A stretch of 64,000 bases of DNA from Halovivax cerinus (lineage in GTDB: Archaea > Halobacteriota > Halobacteria > Halobacteriales > Natrialbaceae): positions 2,170,001 through 2,234,000 of the forward strand of contig NZ_CP101824.1 of assembly GCF_024498195.1 (NCBI RefSeq). Reading direction: 5' to 3'. The first letter of the stretch is position 1. Every line of letters starts with the position of its first letter. A program made the position numbers and the translations under genes. Shown here piece after piece: positions 26,918-36,210 of this stretch. The notes beneath the pieces were generated by a model. It searched no databases. It saw only the letters and a list, made by a program, of their open reading frames with translations, and had not been told where the DNA came from.

Positions 26918-28357
26918 ATGTTCGACCGTCGCGACAGACACGCACGGACGCCCGCTCGCGAGGTCGCCCTGTCCTGCCTCGAAGCCGGGATCGACGCCGC
27001 GACGCTGTCCCGACTCGTCGACGAGGCGGTCGAGTTCGACGACGACACCCTTCGAGTCGTCGACGAGACCTACGATCTCTCGACGTTCGACAGCCTCCTC
27101 GTCCTCGGCGGTGGGAAGGCAGCCGACGGGCTCGCCATCGCGCTCGACGCCGTTCTCGGCGATCGGATCGACGACGGAGTCGTCGTGACGTCCGCAGGGC
27201 GCCGGACCCCGTCAGCGTGTGCGGCCACTGGAGCCGAGACCGATCCCGTGAGCGCGGCCACGGGCCGCGAGACCGAATCCGCGCGCGCCGGCCGCATCGA
27301 ACTCGTCTCCGGAACCCATCCGATGCCGACCGAGCCGAACGTCGACGCCACGACCGACCTCCTGGAGCGGGCCCGCGGTGCGGACGCCCGGACACTCGTG
27401 CTCGCGCTCGTCACCGGCGGCGCCAGCGCGCTCCTCTCGGTGCCCGCCCCCGGGATCGTCGTCTCGAACCTCGCGGCGACCACCGACGCACTCGTCGAGA
27501 GCGGCGCGTCGATCGACGAGATAAACGCGGTCCGGAAACACTGCTCGTCGATAAAAGGCGGGCGACTCGCCCGGGCCGCCGCGCCGGCGACGGTGGTCAC
27601 GCTCGCCATGAGCGACGTGATCGGTGACGATCCGGCCGTGATCGCAAGCGGACCGACCGTTCCCGATCCGAGCACGTTCGACGACGCGCGAGCGGTCCTG
27701 GATCGATACGGGCTCGTCGACCGGGTGCCCGACGCGGTCGTGGCACACCTCGACGCGGGCGTGGCGGGCGAGGTGGCAGAGACGCCGACGGCCGACGATC
27801 CGTCGTTCGAACCTGGGCACTGGCACCTGCTCGGAAACGGTCGCACGGCCATCAGCGCCGCAACAGACGCAGCCGAGGCGGCCGGCTTCTCATCCGTCGT
27901 ACTCTCCGGTCGGATTGCGGGCGAGGCCGCCGACGCGGGTCGGTTCCACGCCGCCGTCGCGGCCGAGATACGGGCCTACGGCGACCCGGTCGAACCGCCG
28001 GTCGTTCTGGTCTCCGGCGGCGAGGCGACGGTGTCCGTGACGGGTGGCGGCACCGGCGGGCCGAACCTGGAACTGGCGCTGGCTGGCGCACTGGAGCTGG
28101 CGTCGAGCGACACGGACGCGGTGCTCGCGAGCGTGGACACGGACTGAATAGACGGCGCCTCGGACGCGGCGGGGGCGATCGTCGACCCGCATACCGTCTC
28201 GGGCCGTCGTCCGGCCGCACGCGACGCGCTCGCTGCGAACGACGCGGAGAGGGTCCTCGACGAGGCGGATGCACTGCTTCGAACGGGACCGACGGGGACG
28301 AACGTGAACGATCTGCGCGTCCTCGTGCTCTCAGCGGGACCCCATCCCGACCCGTGA
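26918..28357 (+). pseudogene. Glycerate 2-kinase, MOFRL type, interrupted by TGA
   Basis: The first 409 codons encode a DUF4147/MOFRL glycerate kinase (VLGGGKAADGLA, SGTHPMPTEPN, LVTGGASALLSVPAPG, MSDVIGDDPAVIASGPTVPD, VSGGEATVSVTGGGTGGPNLELAL). A TGA at 28145-28147 stops the frame right after LASVDTD. The same frame then continues for 69 sense codons with clear MOFRL-domain sequence (IDGASDAAGAIVD, LLRTGPTGTNVNDL) to a second TGA at 28355. The lost codon is one where relatives have Gly, so a GGA-to-TGA change explains it. Either this is a recent nonsense mutation or a sequence error. Haloarchaea have no selenocysteine machinery known to me. Confidence 0.85.
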
Positions 28358-28415
28358 TCGCGCTCCGTCGTCAGAACGGCTGTATCGTGTCTCTCGTCGA
28401 CTGTCGGCTGTGTGG

Positions 28416-29111
28416 TTACGCGCCTGCCCAGTCGTCTCCCGAGTCAGCGACGTTCGAGCCTGGCTCCCGGTTCTCCACGTAAATGCGCGCGTACGCCATC
28501 TGGACGACTGGCTGGGCGAACGCAGAGATGAGAACGACGATTGCGACCAGGCCGACGACCATCCCGGTTTCGGACCCGGCGGCGAAGAACACCACCGGCG
28601 TCGTGACGAGCATCGCGGCGAAGACCAGTCCGAACACGATGAGGCCCAGTCCGAAGATCTTCAGCAGGTTCCCCTCCGCGACCTCCCAGCTCGTCGAGAG
28701 GCTATCGAACGCGTTCTCACCGTCGATCACGCAGGCCGCTGGCGCCAGCGAGAGCCGGAGTGCGAGGTAGATCCCGGGAATGATGAGGAACAGGAACCCC
28801 ACACCGATCAGCACCGAACTGATGAGCCAGATGCCGACGAGCGATAGCAAGCGACCGAGCACTTCTCCGGCCGCCCCTCTGATGTCTGGCGTCTCCCCGA
28901 CGAGTTCGTCTCTGGCGACCAGCTGGGCGATGCCGTTGATGTACAGTGCCAGGATCCCGAAAAGGGCTCCGAGGAACGGAATCAGAGAACCGAATCCCAC
29001 GATCACGGTCCCGACGAGGAAGACGAGGATGAGGGCCGGATTCTCGCGCAACCAGCCCATCGATTCACTGAACGTTCCCACTGCACCTTTCCGATTAACA
29101 TTCGAAACCAT
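28416..29111 (-). CDS. DUF4013-like membrane protein
   Basis: The 231-residue protein starts at ATG 29111 and has about six hydrophobic segments (for example ALILVFLVGTVIVGFGSLI, LVGIWLISSVLIGVGFLFLI). It has an AGSETG loop and an acidic tail. The N-terminal RENPALIL and the central PGIYLALRLSLAP segments fit the DUF4013 family of archaeal membrane proteins. No function is known. A TATA-like TTTTAAA lies about 25 bases upstream on the minus strand. Confidence 0.8.
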   Translation of the reverse strand: MVSNVNRKGAVGTFSESMGWLRENPALILVFLVGTVIVGFGSLIPFLGALFGILALYINGIAQLVARDELVGETPDIRGAAGEVLGRLLSLVGIWLISSVLIGVGFLFLIIPGIYLALRLSLAPAACVIDGENAFDSLSTSWEVAEGNLLKIFGLGLIVFGLVFAAMLVTTPVVFFAAGSETGMVVGLVAIVVLISAFAQPVVQMAYARIYVENREPGSNVADSGDDWAGA

Positions 29112-29225
29112 ATGTGATGGTTCCTTCAATTGTTTAAAATAGTATCGGTTTGGAATACTACTCGGATTGTCGAAATAGATCGTGTCGGTCGGGCCTGCGG
29201 GGGTACGTACTGGGTGGTTCAGCCG

Positions 29226-30506
29226 TCACCGCCGCAGACACGCCGCCACGACGGCGAGCATCTCCTCGCCGCGAACCTCGTCGGCGAACAGCGGGACGCG
29301 CCGGACGTCGGTACCGCGAAAGAGGTCCTGCGCGGCGGTCAGCGCGTCCTGCTGGACGTCCCATCGCCGCTGGCAGAACGCACAGTCGTCGAGGTTCGGA
29401 CTCAAAAACTCGCCGTCGACCGCGTCAGTCACGTCGGTGAGTGGCTCCATGACGCGGTTGACGACTACGGTGCCGACGGGAATGCCGACGTCATCGAGTT
29501 GCTCACGCAGCCGTGTCGACTCCCGGACGCTCATCTCTTCGGGGACCAGGACGATCCGGAAATCTGTCCGATCGGGGTCTCGAAGCACCCCTCGGAGGCG
29601 CTCGATCCGATCGCTCAGTTCCTCCAGGTCCGAGACGTCGAACTCCCCGTTCGAGTCTCCCTCACCGCCGCCGAACAGCCCTGTGATCCCATCGATCATG
29701 CTCCCGATACGCTGGCGGAACGTGAGGACTTTCCCGACCATCGAGTCGAGCAGTTCGGGAAGTTCGAGCAGCCTGAGGGTGTGGCCAGTCGGCGCCGTGT
29801 CGACGACCACGCGGTCGAACCGGTCGTCGTCCAGGTACTCGAGGAGCAACTGGACGGCCGCGGCCTCGTCGGCGCCCGGCATCGTCCCGCCGAGGAGTCC
29901 CTCCATCGGGTTCTCGCCTCCCATCGCGCCGGCGAGGCCGCCGAACGGACCGGCCGCGTCACCGTCGAACGGTCCGGCCCCGCCGGGTGGATCCGATTCC
30001 GCGTCGCCGAACGGATTCGAATCGGCGCCCTCGAACGGGTCGGCGGCGGACCCGTCATCGGTTGCGGACTCGGCCGTCCCCCCGAAGGGCCCGCCCGGCC
30101 CGCCGAAGGCCGTTTCGCCCGATTCCATCGCAGCTTCGGGATCGATCTCGACGCCCCAGAGCGGGACGTCGTCGGACAATCGCGCCGGTTCGCTCGGGAC
30201 GTCGGTGTCCAGCGCGTCGGACAGCGAGTGGGCCGGATCCGTCGAGATCACGAGCGTTCGCGCGCCGCTTCGGGCACTATCGAGCGCAGTCGCCGCGGCC
30301 ATGGTCGTCTTCCCGACGCCGCCCTTTCCGCCGTAGAGGACGTACGACGGGCCGTCGAGTGGCTCGTCTGATCCGTCGTCGACATCCACGTCGATTCGCT
30401 TTGTACTCCGCGCCTCGACGTCGTCTTCGGTGATCGAGTCGGTCGGCGTCACCTCGATCTCGTTGTCCTCACCGTTCTCGACCGGTTCGACGTCGAGTCC
30501 GCTCAT
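29226..30506 (-). CDS. ArsA/Get3-family ATPase
   Basis: The 426-residue protein has a deviant Walker A (GGKGGVGKTT near residue 65), a DTAPTGHTLRLL switch segment, and a CAFC zinc pair (near residue 392) as in Get3 dimers. These ATPases insert tail-anchored proteins or drive arsenite export. A long Gly/Pro/Phe-rich insertion (about residues 120-210, with repeated GPF/NPF/DPF motifs and Met near its end) sits where Get3 has its client-binding insert. No arsenic genes are nearby, so a Get3-like role is more likely. An acidic N-terminal leader of about 55 residues precedes the P-loop. Confidence 0.9.
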   Translation of the reverse strand: MSGLDVEPVENGEDNEIEVTPTDSITEDDVEARSTKRIDVDVDDGSDEPLDGPSYVLYGGKGGVGKTTMAAATALDSARSGARTLVISTDPAHSLSDALDTDVPSEPARLSDDVPLWGVEIDPEAAMESGETAFGGPGGPFGGTAESATDDGSAADPFEGADSNPFGDAESDPPGGAGPFDGDAAGPFGGLAGAMGGENPMEGLLGGTMPGADEAAAVQLLLEYLDDDRFDRVVVDTAPTGHTLRLLELPELLDSMVGKVLTFRQRIGSMIDGITGLFGGGEGDSNGEFDVSDLEELSDRIERLRGVLRDPDRTDFRIVLVPEEMSVRESTRLREQLDDVGIPVGTVVVNRVMEPLTDVTDAVDGEFLSPNLDDCAFCQRRWDVQQDALTAAQDLFRGTDVRRVPLFADEVRGEEMLAVVAACLRR

Positions 30507-30648
30507 GGAGTCGAGTAGCCAGTCCGCGCACGAGTATTCGTCGGTCTCGAACCGTGAGGATCCTTCTGGCTCGGTATCGCATGAGACCGGCGTCGAAATC
30601 GAAAGGATATCGTCGGCTTCGGGACCGCTGGGCGACCGCTGTCTCCGC

Positions 30649-31749
30649 TCAGGTAAAGTACTCGGCGAGCCGGTCGGCGGCTTCCTCGACCCGGGGCGTG
30701 ACGAGCGCGAAGCGCAGCCACGGCTCGCAGCTCTCCCCGAAGGCACTGCCGGGCATCCCAGCTACGCCGGCTTCGTCGATCAGCCGCTCGACGTTCGAGA
30801 GCGTCCCCGGGTAGTCGTCGAAGCGCGCGAGGACGTAGAACGCGCCGTCCGGGCGGACGTAGTCCGCACCAGCCCCGTCGAGTGCGTCGGTGAACAGATC
30901 GACGCGCTCGCGGAGGAGTTCGCGGTTCGCCTCGTGATAGGCCGGGTCCGTCTCCTGCAGTGCCCGGAGGACGGCGTACTGTGCGGGTCTGCTGCCGGCG
31001 ACGTTGACGAGCATGTGGCGGCTCTTGGCGTCCTCGACGAGGTGGGACGGGAAGATCGCGTACCCGACCCGGAAGCCCGTGATCGCGAGCGTCTTCGAGA
31101 ACGCGTTGGTGACGATCCGGTGGTCGGAGTCGACCGAGAGCGCGCTCGTGAAGGTGCCCGAGAGGTCGTAGTGGTCGTATACCTCGTCGGAGACCAGGAT
31201 CGCGTCGTTCGCTTCGGCGACCTCGACCAGCTCGCTGACCGTCTCCTCGGGATACACCGCGCCCGTCGGGTTGTTGGGCGTGTTCACGACGATGGCGGCG
31301 GTGTCATCGCTCGTCGCGGCGCGCACGACGCTTGGATCGAGATGCCCGTCGGCGCCGGCGGAGACGTAGTGGGCGGTCCCGCCGAGCATCGTCGTCTTGC
31401 CTGGGTAATACGAGTAGACCGGATCGGTGAGGACGATCTCGGACCCCGCGCCGCGTTCCAGCGCGCGGGCCATCGCGAGGTAGTTTGCCTCACCGGCGCC
31501 GTTCGTGATCACGACCTGTGAGGCGTCGACGCCTCGACGCTCGGCGATCTCCTCGCGAAGCGGTCGAATCCCCTCGCTCGGCGGGTACTGGAATCGGTCC
31601 GCGTCGAAGTCGGCGTACTCCCGCAGGCCGTCACGGAGCGCCTCAGGCGGCTCCCAGTCTGGGTTTCCGCTCACCATGTCGACGACGTCGTGGTCGGCCT
31701 CGGCCGCGTACGCCATCACGTGGAAGAACAGCGGCGTCTCGTACTCCAT
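30649..31749 (-). CDS. PLP-dependent aminotransferase, class I/II
   Basis: The 366-residue protein has the fold type I landmarks: SGNPDWEPP near the start, NGAGEANYLAMA, VVNTPNNPTGAVY, VSDEVYDHY and the PLP lysine in SKTLAITGFRVGYA. The C-terminal Arg is in LRFALVTP. It is most like aspartate/aromatic or alanine-type aminotransferases of archaea; the substrate cannot be assigned. It is upstream of the ArsA gene by 142 bases. Confidence 0.93.
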   Translation of the reverse strand: MEYETPLFFHVMAYAAEADHDVVDMVSGNPDWEPPEALRDGLREYADFDADRFQYPPSEGIRPLREEIAERRGVDASQVVITNGAGEANYLAMARALERGAGSEIVLTDPVYSYYPGKTTMLGGTAHYVSAGADGHLDPSVVRAATSDDTAAIVVNTPNNPTGAVYPEETVSELVEVAEANDAILVSDEVYDHYDLSGTFTSALSVDSDHRIVTNAFSKTLAITGFRVGYAIFPSHLVEDAKSRHMLVNVAGSRPAQYAVLRALQETDPAYHEANRELLRERVDLFTDALDGAGADYVRPDGAFYVLARFDDYPGTLSNVERLIDEAGVAGMPGSAFGESCEPWLRFALVTPRVEEAADRLAEYFT

Positions 31750-31827
31750 ACGCGTGGAAGGGACGGTGGGGTCGTGGTTCTTTCGTCCCGAGGTACGCTG
31801 AAGGTGCTCGGTCGTGTCGGGTGAGAT

Positions 31828-32232
31828 ATGACCGACCCGACAGTCACGGTAGATCGAGTTGTGCCCGACGGCGGAGAACGCGTCGAACCCCGAAAGACGC
31901 TCCGTCGGTACTACGACCGCGTCGACGCGAACGACGTCGACGGACTCCTGTCACTGTTCGCGGCCGACATCCGGTACGAGCGCCCTGGCCAGGGCGTCAT
32001 CGAGGGGAGAGACGAACTGCGAACGTTCTACGAACGGGACCGGCCGCTCGAAGATGGGTCTCACGAGATCTACGAAATCCTCGTCGATGGGTCCTCGGCA
32101 TCCGTACGCGGAACGTTCTCGGGACGACTGGACGGTGATCCCGTCTCGTTCGGGTTCGCGGATCACCACAGGTTCGACGCCGACGGGTTGATCACAGCCC
32201 GATACACGTTTACGGACCGGGACTCGGTGTAA
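31828..32232 (+). CDS. SnoaL/NTF2-like protein
   Basis: The 134-residue protein has the cone-shaped alpha+beta fold pattern of the SnoaL-like family (LRRYYDRVDANDVDGLLSLFAADIRYERPG, GRDELRTFYERDRP, FADHHRFDADGLITARYTF). Such proteins bind small molecules or act as isomerases or hydratases. No residue set identifies a reaction. Confidence 0.85.
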   Translation: MTDPTVTVDRVVPDGGERVEPRKTLRRYYDRVDANDVDGLLSLFAADIRYERPGQGVIEGRDELRTFYERDRPLEDGSHEIYEILVDGSSASVRGTFSGRLDGDPVSFGFADHHRFDADGLITARYTFTDRDSV

Positions 32233-32250
32233 TCTCCGGGTAGATCGTCT

Positions 32251-32470
32251 CACGTGGCCGACTGGCCTGTACGCAACCGCGTCCGACCAGCTGGTCATCC
32301 ATCGAGCCCGGCCGTCTGGCCACCCGCCGAACCCGGCCATCTGGTCCTCCACCGAGCCCGGCCGTCTGGCCACCCGCCGAACCCGGCCATCTGGTCCTCC
32401 ACCGAGCCCGGCCGTCTGGTCCTCCACCGCGTCCGTCCAGGTGATCCTCCACCGCGTCCGACCGGCGGTT
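32251..32470. repeat. 25-bp minisatellite
   Basis: A 25-bp period runs from about 32251 to 32465 with roughly eight copies. From 32301 the copies alternate between two versions, giving a near-perfect 50-bp repeat (32301-32350 and 32351-32400 differ by one base). The array ends 30 bases before the pncC start and has no spacers. Confidence 0.92.
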
Positions 32471-32499
32471 TGACGACGGGGCGGCCCGTTCACACGCCC

Positions 32500-33018
32500 A
32501 TGTTCGACGACATCGATCGCGACCTGCCGATGCGAGTCGCCGACGAACTCCGCGAGGCGGAGGAGACCCTCGCCGTCGCCGAGTCGTGCACCGGCGGGCT
32601 CGTGGGCGCGACGCTGACGGCGATTCCCGGCGCGAGCGACTTCTTCGAGGTCGGACTGACGACGTACGCCTACGGCGCGAAGCGCCAGCACCTGGGGGTC
32701 ACCCGCGAGGCGCTGGACGAACACGGGGCGGTCTCCGAACCGGTCGCCAGGGAGATGGCGAGCGGCGTGCGAGACGTCTGCGACGTAACGTGGGGCCTCT
32801 CGATCACCGGCGTCGCGGGTCCAACCGGCGGAACCGAGGACGCACCCGTCGGAACGGTGTTCGTCGGCGTCGCCTACGCCGGCCCGTGGGGAACCGAGAC
32901 GTCGTTCGTCGAGGTCGAACGCGAGCGGTTCGACGGCGACCGTGCCGCGGTCCGGGCGGCGACCGTCGATCGTGCGCTCGAATTGCTCGTCGAGACGAGT
33001 GATCGGGTCGATCGCTAA
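32500..33018 (+). CDS. PncC/CinA C-terminal family nicotinamide-nucleotide amidase
   Basis: The 172-residue protein is the stand-alone CinA C-terminal domain. It shows AESCTGGLVGATLTAIPGASDFFEVGLTTYAYGAK and the GVAGPTGGTEDAPVGTVFVG loop, both typical of NMN deamidases. The enzyme converts NMN to nicotinate mononucleotide in NAD recycling. Start ATG 32500 follows the 25-bp minisatellite, which lies where a promoter would be expected. Confidence 0.92.
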   Translation: MFDDIDRDLPMRVADELREAEETLAVAESCTGGLVGATLTAIPGASDFFEVGLTTYAYGAKRQHLGVTREALDEHGAVSEPVAREMASGVRDVCDVTWGLSITGVAGPTGGTEDAPVGTVFVGVAYAGPWGTETSFVEVERERFDGDRAAVRAATVDRALELLVETSDRVDR

Positions 33019-33217
33019 TCGGAAACCGACCCGGAAATCCAGGTGTCCGGTACGGACGGGGCACACACTTTCGAAACTGTCGCTACGAGGTACCGTCCCG
33101 TTCGATCGACCCGCGCCGGACGCGTTCAATCACGATCTCTGAAAAAAGCGGCCTATCGGTTTCCGAAAAAAGCCGGACGGAAAGGTATTCACCCGTCGCG
33201 GTGATTCCTCCTGATGC

Positions 33218-33724
33218 ATGAACAAACGGGATCACGTCATGAACGCGATCCTCGTCGGGATCGGACTCGGTGCGCTGGTGGACCCGAGCGGTGGCGAGTC
33301 GACCGCACAGGCGATGCTCATGATCGGCGTCCCGGTCCTCCTCGGCGCACTCGTCCCCGACATCGACACCGTGATGGGTGATCACCGAAAGACCTTCCAC
33401 AACTTGCCGGTGCTCGTCGGCTTCGTCGCCTTCCCGCACGCGTTCGGCAACCTCCAGTACGTCTGGATCGGGATCGTCACCCACTACGTGCTGGATGTCG
33501 CCGGGAACACCCGGGGCATCGCTGTCTTCTATCCCCTGCTGAACCGGGAGTACGGCCTCCCGATCGGCGTCCCGGCGAACAGCCACGCCGCAGACGTCGT
33601 GACGCTACTGATAACCGGAGCAGAGCTCGCACTGGCGATGGCGATTCTCTACGGCCTCGAGAACGGCTGGTTTCAGACGATTCCGACGGCGATCGACGCG
33701 GTTCGACCGGTCCTCGGGCTGTGA
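33218..33724 (+). CDS. Membrane-bound metal-dependent hydrolase, YdjM-like
   Basis: The 168-residue protein has four hydrophobic helices with conserved polar positions: N-terminal DHVMNA, GALVPDIDTVMGDHRKTFHN, THYVLD and NSHAADV. These His/Asp residues are the YdjM/DUF457 pattern of predicted membrane-bound metal-dependent hydrolases. Its cellular role is unknown. ATG 33218 is preceded by AT-rich sequence containing two GAAAAAAGC copies (33141-33175). Confidence 0.85.
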   Translation: MNKRDHVMNAILVGIGLGALVDPSGGESTAQAMLMIGVPVLLGALVPDIDTVMGDHRKTFHNLPVLVGFVAFPHAFGNLQYVWIGIVTHYVLDVAGNTRGIAVFYPLLNREYGLPIGVPANSHAADVVTLLITGAELALAMAILYGLENGWFQTIPTAIDAVRPVLGL

Positions 33725-33748
33725 CCTGCTTTCGGACGAAGCGACCTC

Positions 33749-34696
33749 TCACCGGTTGGCCGTCCACTGCTCGCAGGGGTCCATGTCGTCCATCCGCTCG
33801 CCGTGGTGGGTGCAGTACGGTACCATTCCACTCGACCCGCGACGGTATTCGAAGTGCCGACAGTTACCACAGTAGTGGTCGGCCGGTTCGGCGGGGGTCG
33901 TTCGATCGACGCGGCCGGTGTCGTCGAGCGGTGACGTGATGTCCGTGCTCTCGACACCGCCGTCGCTGGTCGGCGTTGGCCGGCCGGTCGCCGAACCGCT
34001 TGCACGGCCGCTCGCAGAGCGGGTGGCCGTCGAGGCGACGGACGACGCGGCGTCCGAGACGGCCGACGAGATCCGATCGGTTCCGTTTCGGGACCCGTCC
34101 GACTGTGCGTTCGTCTGGGTTTCGACGTCCCCGTCCGGTGTCGCGCCGAGGAACCCGACACCGCTCACCCCGCCGGTGTCCCGTTCGACCTCGACGACTT
34201 TCGTCCGACCCTGACGGGTGACGTTCATCTCGAGGGCGCCACCCGGGTCGTTTCGCATCTTGAAGTTCACCACGACGACGAAGAGACACAGGATAGCGCT
34301 GAAGAGGCCGACGAGGTAGACGAGGGAGACGAAGAACGTGAGATCCTGGCCGTGTCCGGCCCAGTGCTTCGGGTAGGCGTGGCGAAAGAGCACGACGCCG
34401 ACCAGACAGATGGTCGCGCTGATCGCGGCGGCCACCTGCGCGAGCAGGCTCGCGGGGAGGACGGTGAAGACGCCGACGAGGACGACGGGGACGGCGAGCC
34501 CGCCGAGCGTCCCGGCGACTTCCCGAGAGGGGAGCGTCCCGCTCGCGACGAACGAGAGGTGGTCGGTGGTGGCGACGAGGATGGCCAGGACGGCCAGGAC
34601 CCCGCCCGCGAGAACGAGTCCCGTTCCGGTGTAGAGCCGTCGCGTGCTCGTCACCTCCCGTTTGTTTCCGTTGTACGCCTCCGTGAGACTAGTCAT
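33749..34696 (-). CDS. Four-helix membrane protein with C-terminal zinc motif
   Basis: The 315-residue protein has four membrane helices (residues about 20-140), a cytosolic Ser/Thr/Asp-rich linker (about 160-265), and a C-terminal Cys/His cluster (CGNCRHFEY, PYCTHHGERMDDMDPCEQW) that should bind zinc. The layout is common in haloarchaea. No function is established. It is convergent with the YdjM-like gene. Confidence 0.8.
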   Translation of the reverse strand: MTSLTEAYNGNKREVTSTRRLYTGTGLVLAGGVLAVLAILVATTDHLSFVASGTLPSREVAGTLGGLAVPVVLVGVFTVLPASLLAQVAAAISATICLVGVVLFRHAYPKHWAGHGQDLTFFVSLVYLVGLFSAILCLFVVVVNFKMRNDPGGALEMNVTRQGRTKVVEVERDTGGVSGVGFLGATPDGDVETQTNAQSDGSRNGTDRISSAVSDAASSVASTATRSASGRASGSATGRPTPTSDGGVESTDITSPLDDTGRVDRTTPAEPADHYCGNCRHFEYRRGSSGMVPYCTHHGERMDDMDPCEQWTANR

Positions 34697-34950
34697 GTCC
34701 GGGCAAAGGGCAGCGAGACCCAAAACAGTACGTCAGACGCCCGTCGGACGCCGCCATCGCCGATCTCTCGACGCCGGTCTGGTCTGATCTGAGTGAGACG
34801 ACCGGATCCGGTCACCGGCACAGTTCCGACTTCGTCTCCGGTGCGTGGGTTATCGCGGCGTCACACGGATCGCGCGAACCGCTCGTCCACAGCCAGGGCG
34901 GATACCGTCAGAAGCGAAACCTTGAATCGATCGCTGTGAGAAGTGTGCGT

Positions 34951-35229
34951 ATGGGCGACGACGAGGACGACAATCCGATCGAACTCGGCGAGCACACACC
35001 GGTCGACGGCGCGCCACTAGCGCGCGTGAGTTCACGGTTGCACTGGCCGATCGAGGCGAGCGAGATCGACCGCCGAGAAGGCGAAACCGTCGTCAGGACA
35101 CCCGACGGACCCGTCAAACTGGAGGATCTGCTCTCGACGATCGACGTCACGTACTTCGACTCTCGCCAGACGTTCGAACGCCACGTCCGGGACGCGATGG
35201 GTGGCGGGCCCGTTCGGACGGCCGAGTAA
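34951..35229 (+). CDS. DUF5789 family protein
   Basis: The 92-residue acidic protein carries VDGAPLARVSSRLHWPIEASEI, VVRTPDGPVKLEDLL and DVTYFDSRQTFERHVRDAM, which I recognise as the haloarchaeal DUF5789 pattern. No enzymatic residues are evident. It is followed after 6 bases by a membrane protein gene, so the two may form an operon. Confidence 0.8.
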   Translation: MGDDEDDNPIELGEHTPVDGAPLARVSSRLHWPIEASEIDRREGETVVRTPDGPVKLEDLLSTIDVTYFDSRQTFERHVRDAMGGGPVRTAE

Positions 35230-35235
35230 TCCACC

Positions 35236-35934
35236 GTGGCCACCGACGAACAGGGCGATCCGATTCGATCGGCCGTCGAACGGCTCTCGCCGTTTACCTG
35301 GGTCCAGACCTCCATATTCGCCGGCGCCGTGTTCACTCTCTGCTGGATGGTGTTCGTTCCGGCCGAGATAGACGGTCGCGTCGTCGTCGACGGGACGTTC
35401 CTCCTCGGCGGTCCGCTCGCGCTCGGTCTCGCCCACGGCGAGCGAATCGGCTGGCGCGTCAACCGCCCCGCCCTCCGGAACACCGTCTTGCTCGCGCTGT
35501 TCGTCCTGCCGTTTTACCTCGTCGGATCCACGTTCCCGACCATCAGGGACTTTTACCCGCTGTGGGAGACGTCGGCCGATCCGGCTGCGTTCGTCCCTCA
35601 CGCGTTCAAACTCTTCTTCCTCGCACTGGCGGCGGAGACGTACTACCGCGGACTGCTCTGCGTGGGCGTTCGCTCCATCGGTATGAAGGCCGTTCTCATC
35701 AGTCCGGTCGTCTACATGTTTCACCACGCAGGGAAACCGCCGATCGAGTTCCTCCTCTCCGGTCCGACCGACGTTCTCTTCGGCACGGTCGACTACACGT
35801 CGAACTCGATTCTCCCATCGGTCGTCGCTCACGGGGCCGGGCTCGTCCTCCTCGACTGGCTCGTCCTCCACGATCCACTCTTCGACCCGGGGCCGCTGCT
35901 CTCGGTGCTGGAGGTCGTACCGATTCCGCTCTGA
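35236..35934 (+). CDS. CPBP-like membrane protein
   Basis: The 232-residue protein begins at GTG 35236 and has about six hydrophobic segments. AAETYYRGLL (near residue 132) aligns with the EExxxRG signature of CPBP proteases but has Ala for the first Glu. Later His residues (MFHHAGKPP, VVAHGAGLVLLDW) match the expected positions. It may be a diverged or inactive CPBP protein. It probably shares a transcript with the DUF5789 gene. Confidence 0.75.
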   Translation: MATDEQGDPIRSAVERLSPFTWVQTSIFAGAVFTLCWMVFVPAEIDGRVVVDGTFLLGGPLALGLAHGERIGWRVNRPALRNTVLLALFVLPFYLVGSTFPTIRDFYPLWETSADPAAFVPHAFKLFFLALAAETYYRGLLCVGVRSIGMKAVLISPVVYMFHHAGKPPIEFLLSGPTDVLFGTVDYTSNSILPSVVAHGAGLVLLDWLVLHDPLFDPGPLLSVLEVVPIPL

Positions 35935-36110
35935 CCTGTCCGTACCGACGCCGCTCGCGACACTCCGTCGGTCGTGATACCCGAATGCAGTCGGACGACG
36001 GGGTGTGGCGCGACAGAATAGTAACCGATCCAACTAAATACTGGTTGTTCCAAGTCTCGTGTATCGAAAATAGACCGCCAGTTCCCCGAGTCGGGGGTCT
36101 GTAGACGGTA

Positions 36111-36189
36111 CGGTGTACCGCGGGCCCGGTAGACACGCGGTGTAATGCGGGCCCGCGAGAACGGCGGCGTGAAGGTGAAGCCTTATATG
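36111..36189 (+). promoter_or_regulatory. Direct repeat and TATA box before AI-2E gene
   Basis: An 18-base sequence (CGGTGTANNGCGGGCCCG) occurs at 36111-36128 and 36138-36155 with two mismatches, 27 bases apart. A TATA box (TTATATGA, 36183-36190) follows and sits about 25 bases before the ATG at 36211, so transcription is probably leaderless. The repeats may be a binding site. The rest of 35935-36110 shows only one small hairpin near 36084-36096. Confidence 0.5.
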
Positions 36190-36210
36190 AATTTGCCGAC
36201 AGTGCGACCT

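Noticed and set aside
28145-28147. Selenocysteine codon in the glycerate kinase
   Set aside because: The position is a Gly in relatives, not Cys, and no SECIS-like structure is evident, so a nonsense change or sequence error is more likely.
29130-30371. 413-codon frame opposite the ArsA/Get3 gene
   Set aside because: The ATPase on the minus strand has a P-loop and zinc pair; the plus-strand frame has neither motifs nor a good start.
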